A stretch of DNA of 35,028 nt from SAR324 cluster bacterium. Lineage in GTDB: Bacteria > SAR324 > NAC60-12. The stretch lies in the NCBI GenBank assembly GCA_015232315.1, contig JADFZZ010000043.1:1-35028 (forward strand). Direction: 5' to 3'. Below are positions 28,988 to 35,028 of this stretch, piece after piece; within the stretch, counting starts at the first letter, position 1; each line of letters opens with the position of its first letter. The position numbers and the translations under genes were made by a program. Below the pieces are notes generated by a model. It worked only from the letters and a program-made list of their open reading frames with translations. It was not told where the DNA came from and ran no database searches.

Positions 28988-30031
28988 ATGTCAAGTGCTA
29001 TAGATTCCAATAATATGTTCGTTAAAAACTGGACCGAAATTGCTAAACCCAAGCGGTTACAGTTTGAAACTGAAACAGATAATCCTTATTACAAAAAATT
29101 TATTCTGGAACCTTTGGAGCCAGGGTATGGTGTAACAATTGGCCATGCGCTGAGACGTGTATTATTATCATCAATTTGGGGTAGCTCTGTGATTGCTGTT
29201 CAAATTGAGGGTGTGAATCATGAGTTTACCCATATTCCAGGTGTTCTTGAGGATGTCGTTCAAATTATTCTGAATATCAAAGAATTGCAGCTTAAACAAT
29301 TTGAAGATGATATCATTGAAGTTGAATTGATTGGGCAAGGTCCTTGTACTTTGACAGCTAATGATATTTCCTGTCTGAATCGCATTGAAATCATGAACCC
29401 TGATCTGAAAATTGCCACGCTTGAGGAAAATGCCACCTTGAGTATGACGCTGTTTATTTGTGAAAATAAAGGTTTCATGACTTCCGAAGAAAATCAGCAA
29501 TTGCATGATTTGCCGGTCAATGTGATCTACTTGGATTCTAATCATTCTCCAATTTCAAGAATAAATTATGAAATTGAGAATGCCCGAGTTGACCAGAAGA
29601 CAGATTATGATCGGTTGATTTTTGAGATCTGGACGAATGGTTCCGTGAATCCTGAAGATGCGTTAGCTTATGGTGCGAAGATAATTAAAGAACACATGGA
29701 TGTTTTGATCAACTTTGATGAAAACCATGTTGAACCTGAAGAAATTCATGAAGAAGTGGCGGTACCGGTTAATGAAAATTTATATCGATCAGTCAGTGAA
29801 CTTGAGCTTTCTGTCCGTTCAATAAATTGTTTGCAAAATGCAAAAATTGAGTTGATTGGTGATTTGGTTCAGAAATCTGAAGCGGAAATGTTAAAGACCA
29901 AAAATTTTGGTCGCAAATCGCTGAATGAAATAAAAACAATTCTTGCATCAATGGGATTATCATTAGGAATGAAACTGGATAATTTTGATCCCAAAAATAA
30001 CCCTTATGATAAAAAGAAAAAACAGGGATAA
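28988..30031 (+). CDS. rpoA: DNA-directed RNA polymerase subunit alpha
   Basis: A 347-residue alpha subunit. The N-terminal assembly domain shows [20 protein letters not shown] and [15 protein letters not shown]; a linker around 260-280 ([10 protein letters not shown]) precedes the C-terminal domain with [19 protein letters not shown] and [15 protein letters not shown], which binds UP elements and activators. The ATG at 28988 is used because alpha proteins begin shortly before this point; the upstream open frame lies inside rpsK. Slightly longer than E. coli alpha (329), mostly from the N-terminus and the basic tail. Confidence 0.97.
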   Translation: MSSAIDSNNMFVKNWTEIAKPKRLQFETETDNPYYKKFILEPLEPGYGVTIGHALRRVLLSSIWGSSVIAVQIEGVNHEFTHIPGVLEDVVQIILNIKELQLKQFEDDIIEVELIGQGPCTLTANDISCLNRIEIMNPDLKIATLEENATLSMTLFICENKGFMTSEENQQLHDLPVNVIYLDSNHSPISRINYEIENARVDQKTDYDRLIFEIWTNGSVNPEDALAYGAKIIKEHMDVLINFDENHVEPEEIHEEVAVPVNENLYRSVSELELSVRSINCLQNAKIELIGDLVQKSEAEMLKTKNFGRKSLNEIKTILASMGLSLGMKLDNFDPKNNPYDKKKKQG

Positions 30032-30048
30032 CCCGTAAGGTAGGAACT

Positions 30049-30531
30049 ATGAGACACTTAAAATCAGGAAGACGATTAGGCGTAGATACAGCTCATCGGC
30101 GAGCTATGCTTAGGAATATGGTCACTTCTCTGCTGGAAAACCAGCAAATTACATGTACTTTGGCCCGTGCCAAAGAACTAAGAGGACCGTTGGATAAAAT
30201 GATAACTTTGGGTAAACGTGGTGATTTGCATGCCAGACGCCAGGCTTTAACCTTCGTTAAATCAAAAAAATCCATGGAAATGTTGTTTGGGGAATTAGCT
30301 GAACGTTATAAAGATCGATCTGGTGGATATAGCAGAATTATTCGTTTAGCTAAAAGACGATTGGGGGATGGTGCTGAAATGGTGATCATTCAGTTGATTG
30401 ACAGTCCTCAAGATGTATTGAGTAGTTTGAAGAAGCCAAAGCGTTCTCATTCCACAAAACAGTCACAGACTGTTTTACAGGAAGTAAGCCAGGAGATTTC
30501 TCAGTCTCCTGTCCAGGCAGTGTCTGAATAG
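30049..30531 (+). CDS. rplQ: 50S ribosomal protein L17
   Basis: A 160-residue L17: MRHLKSGRRLGVDTAHRRAM, NMVTSLLENQQITCTLARAK, then YSRIIRLAKRRLGDGAEMVI. A Ser/Gln-rich tail of about 40 residues (from about 120) goes beyond the conserved core of about 120 residues. Last gene of the alpha segment, followed by a hairpin. Confidence 0.97.
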   Translation: MRHLKSGRRLGVDTAHRRAMLRNMVTSLLENQQITCTLARAKELRGPLDKMITLGKRGDLHARRQALTFVKSKKSMEMLFGELAERYKDRSGGYSRIIRLAKRRLGDGAEMVIIQLIDSPQDVLSSLKKPKRSHSTKQSQTVLQEVSQEISQSPVQAVSE

Positions 30532-30543
30532 ACATGATTGATT

Positions 30544-30565
30544 TGACGGCACGAAGGTGTCGTCA
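30544..30565 (+). terminator. Hairpin after rplQ, probable end of the ribosomal array
   Basis: TGACGGCAC (30544-30552) pairs with GTGTCGTCA (30557-30565) with one G-U pair, around a GAAG loop. A T-rich stretch starts about 20 bases downstream rather than directly after the stem, so termination is likely but not certain. A perfect TATAAT at 30571-30576 could be a rimO -10, but no -35 lies at normal spacing (a TTGACG at 30543 is 22 bases away). Confidence 0.45.
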
Positions 30566-30621
30566 GATTCTATAATCCCTCCTGTTTTTCCCCTTTAAAA
30601 CGATTATTTAAGTGATCGTTA

Positions 30622-31980
30622 ATGAGTATTGAACAAAACTCTCCTAAAAAAATCTACCTGGAAACACTGGGTTGTTCCAAGAATCGTGTTGATTCTGAAA
30701 TTATGATGGCGTCCCTGAAGTCTTCAGGCTTTCAATTAACAATGCGTCCTGAATCCGCTGATGTTATTGTGGTTAATACCTGTGCGTTTTTAACTGCGGC
30801 CACTGAAGAATCAATCAATAGAATCCTGGAATTAAGCGACTATAAATCCATTGGGAACTGTGAGAAACTTGTAGCGACTGGTTGCTTGAGCCAACGTTAT
30901 GGACAAGATTTGATGGGGAACATTCCTGAATTGGATGGGTTGCTGGGATCCAATAATTTTGACAAGATTCCACAGCTTGTCCGGCAAATGTATGAAAACA
31001 CTGAAAATCCGCAAATTTTTTTGAATCAAAAACCCCATTATTCCCAATATCCTAACCAAAACCGTATCCTGAGTACACCCAGTCATTTCGCTTATCTCAA
31101 AGTTGCTGAAGGTTGCTCAAATATGTGCTCATTTTGTAATATTCCATTTCTTCGGGGGGGCTTCAGCAGCCGATCTATTGATTCAATTAAAGACGAAATC
31201 AGAGAATTGACAGAACAGGGCGTTAAAGAAATTAATATTATTTCACAAGATACTTCTTCATATGGGCTTGATTTTAAAAATGGGACCAATCTTGAAGATC
31301 TGATCTCAGGTATTTCATTAATTCCCGGTGATTTCTGGATAAGGCTGTTTTATTGTTATCCAAACACATTTTCTGAAAAAGCTTTGAAAATGATGTCAGA
31401 AGACCATCGCTTTTGTCATTATCTGGACATGCCATTTCAGCATGTTGATGATCAAATTCTCAAAGATATGAACCGGAAAATTACTGAAAAACAGATTCGA
31501 ACAAAGATTGATCAAATTAGACATTACCTTCCTGATGCCGCTATAAGAACCACATTTATTGTTGGATTCCCTACAGAAACGGATCAGCATTTTGAAAAAC
31601 TGCTTGGATTTGTAAAGGAAGGCCATTTTACCCATATTGGTGTTTTTCCCTATTCTCATGAAGACAATATCCGCTCCGCCAAATGGGGGGATCCTGTTTC
31701 AAATGTGACAAAGAAACAACGAAAAGACCTTTTGATGAAAGCTCAGCAGGAATTAAGTCTGACTAAAAATAGCGATTACGTTGGGAAACAATTGAAAGTA
31801 TTGGTTGATGGCGTTTCGGAAGAGAGTGAGTTGCTTTTGCAAGGTCGTTCACAATTTCAGGGACCAGAGGTCGATGGAATTGTTTACATTAATGATGGTG
31901 AAGCTGTTCCTGGTTCTTTTCATATGGTTGAAATTACAGATGCCCATCCGTATGATCTGGTCGGGCACATTGTGGCGTAA
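30622..31980 (+). CDS. rimO: Ribosomal protein S12 methylthiotransferase RimO
   Basis: A 452-residue radical-SAM enzyme that adds a methylthio group to an Asp of S12 (Asp89 of the rpsL product here). The N-terminal UPF0004 domain carries Cys18 (LGCSKNRVDSE), Cys54 (NTCAFL) and Cys88 (ATGCLS), ligands of one [4Fe-4S] cluster. The radical-SAM motif CxxxCxxC is Cys165, Cys169, Cys172 (CSNMCSFCNIPFLRG). A C-terminal TRAM domain follows. The LETLGCSKNRVDSE start points to RimO rather than MiaB. The ATG is 90 bases after rplQ; yebC follows closely, so a short unit rimO-yebC-ruvCA-ssb is likely. Confidence 0.95.
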   Translation: MSIEQNSPKKIYLETLGCSKNRVDSEIMMASLKSSGFQLTMRPESADVIVVNTCAFLTAATEESINRILELSDYKSIGNCEKLVATGCLSQRYGQDLMGNIPELDGLLGSNNFDKIPQLVRQMYENTENPQIFLNQKPHYSQYPNQNRILSTPSHFAYLKVAEGCSNMCSFCNIPFLRGGFSSRSIDSIKDEIRELTEQGVKEINIISQDTSSYGLDFKNGTNLEDLISGISLIPGDFWIRLFYCYPNTFSEKALKMMSEDHRFCHYLDMPFQHVDDQILKDMNRKITEKQIRTKIDQIRHYLPDAAIRTTFIVGFPTETDQHFEKLLGFVKEGHFTHIGVFPYSHEDNIRSAKWGDPVSNVTKKQRKDLLMKAQQELSLTKNSDYVGKQLKVLVDGVSEESELLLQGRSQFQGPEVDGIVYINDGEAVPGSFHMVEITDAHPYDLVGHIVA

Positions 31981-32009
31981 CCCCTAAGTATTATAATTTT
32001 CGGAGTAAT

Positions 32010-32762
32010 ATGTCAGGACATAATAAATGGAGTACGATTAAACATCGTAAAGCCGCACAGGATTCAAAGAAAGGTAAGGTCTTCACAAAACTGATTAAAG
32101 AGTTAACGATTGCCGCAAGAATAGGTGGTGGTGATGCTCAGAGCAACCCCCGGCTAAGAAGTGCAATTGCTACTGCACGAGCTAACAGTATGCCAAAAGA
32201 GAATATTGATCGTGCCATAAAAAAAGGCACTGGTGACTTGGACGGTGCAGACTATGAAGAGATCATTTACGAAGGCTATGCTCCTGGAAATGTGGCTGTT
32301 ATTGTAGAAGCGATGACAGATAATCGTAATAGAACCTCTTCTTCAGTGCGGTTCGCCTTCACAAGATCTGGTGGAAATCTCGGCGCAACTAATTCTGTTC
32401 AGTATATGTTTGATCGACGGGGAATTATTCAGGTTGCAAAAACCGTTATGTCTGAGGATGAATTAATGGAGTTGGCTCTTGAAGCGGGTGCCAGTGATAT
32501 GAATTCAGATAATCTTGAAACCTATGAAATCATAACAGAAACATCGGACTTTAACGATGTGCAACAAGCCCTGGAAAACAAAGGAATTCAAATGCTGGAG
32601 GCTGAAATTGCATGGGTTCCACAAAACAGGGTGATTGTGGATGATGTGAAAAAAGCCGAACAAATTATGAAACTGATTGATGCCCTTGAAGATGACGATG
32701 ATATCCAAAAAGTACATTCAAACTTTGATATCAGCGAAGATGTCCTGAGGCAACTATCCTGA
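32010..32762 (+). CDS. yebC: YebC/PmpR family regulator or translation factor
   Basis: A 250-residue YebC family protein. It begins SGHNKWSTIKHRKAAQDSKK and has SNPRLRSAIATARANSMPKE, IYEGYAPGNVAVIVEA and RTSSSVRFAFTRSGGNLG, the family signatures. Members are described as transcription regulators and, more recently, as factors that relieve ribosome stalling; which applies here cannot be read from the sequence. The yebC-ruvC-ruvA order is a common conserved neighbourhood. Confidence 0.95.
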   Translation: MSGHNKWSTIKHRKAAQDSKKGKVFTKLIKELTIAARIGGGDAQSNPRLRSAIATARANSMPKENIDRAIKKGTGDLDGADYEEIIYEGYAPGNVAVIVEAMTDNRNRTSSSVRFAFTRSGGNLGATNSVQYMFDRRGIIQVAKTVMSEDELMELALEAGASDMNSDNLETYEIITETSDFNDVQQALENKGIQMLEAEIAWVPQNRVIVDDVKKAEQIMKLIDALEDDDDIQKVHSNFDISEDVLRQLS

Positions 32763-32810
32763 AATGAGTCTGATGAATCGAAATAATCATTGTCTAAAAA
32801 GTGACAACCT

Positions 32811-33311
32811 GTGAGAATTATTGGGATTGATCCAGGAAGCAGAAAAACAGGGTATGGAATTGTAGATTATGAGCGCAATCGCACGGTCTATGTCGGCAGT
32901 GGTTGTATTCAACTGGGTGATAAAAAACCAATTGAATCACGATTGCTGTTATTGTCAGAACAACTGGATCTGATATATCAGCAATATTCACCAGAATGTG
33001 GTGTGGTTGAAAAAATATTCTTTGGTAAAAATGCTCAATCGGCTCTTGTCTTGGGCCATGCCCGCGGAGTTATTTTATTGAAACTGGCAATGTGGAAGCT
33101 TCCTGTCTATGAATATACTCCACTTGACATTAAAAAATCGGTGGTGGGAGTGGGACGGGCTACTAAAGATCAGGTTATGCACATGGTCAAAATTCTACTC
33201 AATCAGAAAACACATGCCATGGTTGAAGATGAGTCAGACGCGTTAGCAGTTGCCATCACTCATGCTCATTTAATTCCTTTTTTGCAGAAAAAAAATGATT
33301 TCTTATCTTGA
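32811..33311 (+). CDS. ruvC: Holliday junction resolvase RuvC
   Basis: A 166-residue endonuclease that cuts Holliday junctions symmetrically. The four catalytic acids are visible: Asp7 in IGIDPGSRKTGYGI, Glu67 in VVEKIFFGKNAQSA, and Asp140 and Asp143 in EDESDALAVAI. The start is GTG, with no strong ribosome binding site. Its last 17 bases overlap ruvA. Confidence 0.96.
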   Translation: MRIIGIDPGSRKTGYGIVDYERNRTVYVGSGCIQLGDKKPIESRLLLLSEQLDLIYQQYSPECGVVEKIFFGKNAQSALVLGHARGVILLKLAMWKLPVYEYTPLDIKKSVVGVGRATKDQVMHMVKILLNQKTHAMVEDESDALAVAITHAHLIPFLQKKNDFLS

Positions 33312-33900
33312 GGGAATTGTTCTTGATAAAGAAGAAAACGCCATCATTCTGAAAACAACTGGAGGGATTGGTTATCAGGTTTTTGTTTCAAAAACGATTT
33401 TGGATGGTCTCAGGAAAAATGATGAGTTGAAGTGCTTTATCTACACCAATGTCAGGGAAGATGAGATTTCTTTATATGGATTTCTATCTCTTGGCGAAAA
33501 ACAGTTATTTGAATTGTTGCTACATACATCTGGCGTTGGACCACGGCTTGCCTTAACAATTTTGTCAAATCTTTCGCCATTACAACTCATTCAGGCTATT
33601 CAGCAGGATGATGTTCAAACCCTGAGCACTATTCCAGGAATTGGTAAGAAAACAGCTGGTAAATTATGCCTCGACATGAAAGATTTGCTCAAAAAGCATC
33701 CTGTCAGCGGCACATTTGCTGATTCTGAAAAATCTGTGGTGCTGCAAAAATCATCAGAGCAGCATGAACTGGTATCAGCTTTGAGCAATATGGGATTCCA
33801 TGAAAAAAGTATCATGGCGGTTCTTGCTCAAATTCCTGACAATCTGTCATTTGAAGAAAAGTTGCGTAAGGCACTTCCTTTATTGGCATCATTTCGTTAG
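33295..33900 (+). CDS. ruvA: Holliday junction branch migration protein RuvA
   Basis: A 201-residue RuvA, which tetramerises on the junction and loads the RuvB motor. Domain I is an OB fold (residues 1-65), domain II holds two helix-hairpin-helix motifs (TSGVGPRLALTIL and STIPGIGKKTAGKLCLDM), and domain III (about 155-201) is the RuvB-binding helical part. It overlaps ruvC by 17 bases. No ruvB follows; ssb is next. Confidence 0.95.
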   Translation: MISYLEGIVLDKEENAIILKTTGGIGYQVFVSKTILDGLRKNDELKCFIYTNVREDEISLYGFLSLGEKQLFELLLHTSGVGPRLALTILSNLSPLQLIQAIQQDDVQTLSTIPGIGKKTAGKLCLDMKDLLKKHPVSGTFADSEKSVVLQKSSEQHELVSALSNMGFHEKSIMAVLAQIPDNLSFEEKLRKALPLLASFR

Positions 33901-33922
33901 ATTTTTGAACTAAAGAGGATTT

Positions 33923-34387
33923 ATGGGTAGTTTAAATAAAGTCATGCTGATTGGTCGATTGGGAAAAGATCCGGAAATTCGCTACACACCATCTGGGAGT
34001 GCTGTTGCGAATTTTTCAATAGCTACAACGGATTCCTGGAAGGATAAGCAGGGACAAAAACAGGAAAAAACAGAATGGCACAATATTGTTGCCTGGGATC
34101 GTTTGGCGGATCTTGCCCAGAATTACCTGAAAAAAGGTTCACAACTATATGTAGAAGGTCGTCTGCAGACTAGAAGTTGGGAAGATCAGCAGGGACAAAA
34201 AAAATACACAACCGAAATTATTGCCAATACCATTCAGTTTCTGGAATCGAAGGGATCATCAGAATCCACAGGTTACGCATCACAAAGTTCTGGACAAGAT
34301 AATAGACAAGATAGAGGCAGCAAGGACAGCTTTGGTGGTCCTCCAATGGATGGTGAAGACTACACTAAAGATGACATTCCATTTTAG
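33923..34387 (+). CDS. ssb: Single-stranded DNA-binding protein
   Basis: A 154-residue SSB. The OB fold begins [20 protein letters not shown] and contains [21 protein letters not shown] and [20 protein letters not shown] flexible Gln/Ser/Gly-rich linker leads to the acidic tip ending DDIPF, which recruits repair and replication partners. AGAGGA precedes the ATG. Its stop is followed by a strong terminator. Confidence 0.96.
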   Translation: MGSLNKVMLIGRLGKDPEIRYTPSGSAVANFSIATTDSWKDKQGQKQEKTEWHNIVAWDRLADLAQNYLKKGSQLYVEGRLQTRSWEDQQGQKKYTTEIIANTIQFLESKGSSESTGYASQSSGQDNRQDRGSKDSFGGPPMDGEDYTKDDIPF

Positions 34388-34417
34388 CGACCACCTTGGA
34401 CATTTTGTTAAGAATCA

Positions 34418-34458
34418 GGCGTTAAATCCTCTAATTATAAGGATTTAACGCCTTTTTT
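34418..34458 (+). terminator. Strong intrinsic terminator after ssb
   Basis: GGCGTTAAATCCT (34418-34430) and AGGATTTAACGCC (34440-34452) are perfect complements, giving a 13-pair stem with a 9-base loop, followed directly by TTTTTT (34453-34458). It ends the rimO-to-ssb unit. Confidence 0.9.
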
Positions 34459-34480
34459 ATGTTAAATTTCAGGGGGCATT

Positions 34481-34642
34481 ATGTCGGAAAGCAACCATGA
34501 AATCAGGAATATCAGATTTTCCAGTGGAGAGCATTACTGCATCCTGAAACCTAAAATCTCAGGAATACCTCTTTATTATCTCACCCTCTTTTCTTGTAGC
34601 GATCAAGATTCTGATGGATGGGTGTGTTTCACGGCAGATTGA
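34481..34642 (+). CDS. Possible small ORF after the ssb terminator
   Basis: An ATG at 34481 opens 53 codons to a TGA at 34640-34642. AGGGGG at 34471-34476 is a good ribosome binding site 4 bases before it. The product starts MSESNHEIRNIRFSSGEHYC and ends DSDGWVCFTAD; it is not recognised. It lies between a strong terminator and a region with no credible gene, so it may be a real small gene, or the truncated front of a longer one. Confidence 0.35.
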   Translation: MSESNHEIRNIRFSSGEHYCILKPKISGIPLYYLTLFSCSDQDSDGWVCFTAD

Positions 34643-34973
34643 CTTGGAGTAACGCTTGTCTCCTCATGAATGGTTTACTTGTCAGAGTTGGAATCTATCA
34701 TTTACCCGGACGAATTACAACAGTGCCCAAGGTAAGATGCCTGATAAATGAATTGTTCCCCTAGTCAGAAACCGGGATAAGGCTCGGCGCTCTACAAGGG
34801 TCAGGACAATTCTGTCAATAATACACATTTTATTCGCCTCAGATACATCAATAGTTAGGACAAATTTAAGCGTTAATAACGCCGTAGTTTCTAAGTTCCT
34901 CGGAGGCTGTCCGAGAATAAACCTGACAATGTAAAAACTAAAAGTTATAGGGTGGCGTAGAAAGGAGCTACTT
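34643..34973. other. Region without a credible gene at the right edge
   Basis: About 330 bases with stops in all frames and no plausible coding sequence; a minus-strand frame of 95 residues (34715-35002) has no family resemblance and overlaps the ribosome binding site of the edge gene. It contains GCGTTAATAACGC at about 34870-34882 (small hairpin) and the palindrome at 34899-34915. Confidence 0.5.
34899..34915. repeat. Short palindrome before the right-edge gene, possible IS end
   Basis: CTCGGA (34899-34904) and TCCGAG (34910-34915) surround GGCTG. The GGCTGTCCGAGAATAA sequence running away from the palindrome resembles the outer end of some insertion sequences that insert next to palindromes, and a gene with its own ribosome binding site begins about 58 bases later. 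The matching right end is outside the window. Confidence 0.3.
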
Positions 34974-35028
34974 ATGAAAATACCATTTAAATCCCCCTCC
35001 AAAGATTTCTATCGCACCAGCGCGGAAC
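34974..35028 (+). CDS. N-terminus of a gene cut by the window edge
   Basis: The ATG at 34974-34976 follows AAAGGAG, a strong ribosome binding site, at about 8 bases, and the frame stays open to the window end, giving MKIPFKSPSKDFYRTSAE. The protein is too short to recognise. Its distance from the palindrome at 34899 is what one sees for a transposase near an IS left end, but that is only an inference. Confidence 0.4.
   Translation, partial: MKIPFKSPSKDFYRTSAE

Noticed and set aside
30543-30576. TTGACG ... TATAAT as a rimO promoter
   Set aside because: The -10 is perfect but the spacing is 22 bases and the -35 is part of a hairpin stem; kept only as a remark.
34715-35002. A 95-residue minus-strand frame at the right edge
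   Set aside because: No recognisable motif, and it covers the ribosome binding site and start of the plus-strand edge gene.

Overview
This looks like a chromosomal segment of a Gram-negative bacterium. EF-Tu (a [20 protein letters not shown] segment followed by [15 protein letters not shown]) and the generally proteobacterial gene order suggest a deltaproteobacterial-type lineage; SAR324-like is one possibility. The sequence alone does not fix the taxon. No rRNA, tRNA, CRISPR array or complete mobile element was found.

Layout. (1) 1-1000: the tail of an Rpn/DUF4351-type protein at the left edge, then a small minus-strand pair, ywbE-yaiI, joined by an ATGA overlap. (2) 1176-9731, plus strand: acnA behind a good sigma70-type promoter, an MgtE-type Mg2+ transporter, and a MscS-family channel translationally coupled to an unrecognised 1017-residue P-loop ATPase. 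(3) 9957-11060: a minus-strand orphan gene of unknown function. (4) 11281-13782: leuS. (5) 14067-30531: one unbroken same-strand array of about 16.5 kb that merges the str, S10, spc and alpha operons: rpsL-rpsG-fusA-tuf-rpsJ-rplD-rplW-rplB-rpsS-rplV-rpsC-rplP-rpmC-rpsQ-rplN-rplX-rplE-rpsN-rpsH-rplF-rplR-rpsE-rpmD-rplO-secY-rpmJ-rpsM-rpsK-rpoA-rplQ. It has a candidate promoter upstream of rpsL and a hairpin after rplQ. (6) 30622-34387: rimO (which modifies S12), yebC, ruvC, ruvA and ssb, ending in a strong intrinsic terminator. (7) 34388-35028: a possible 53-residue ORF, a stretch with no credible gene, and at the right edge the first codons of a gene with a strong ribosome binding site behind a short palindrome, possibly the left end of an insertion sequence.

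How the genes work together. The centre is the translation apparatus: ribosomal proteins of both subunits, two elongation factors, the RNA polymerase alpha subunit, the SecY channel and leucyl-tRNA synthetase, followed by a modification enzyme whose substrate (S12) is encoded 16 kb upstream. The distal part is DNA recombination and repair (RuvC resolvase, RuvA, SSB). The proximal part deals with ions and osmotic stress (MgtE, MscS plus ATPase) and the TCA cycle (aconitase).

The most notable points are: the absence of rplC (L3) between rpsJ and rplD, where only 19 bases remain; the absence of rpsD between rpsK and rpoA; an EF-G whose domain IV glycine-rich motif departs strongly from consensus; and the MscS-ATPase pair, the best candidate here for an undescribed system.
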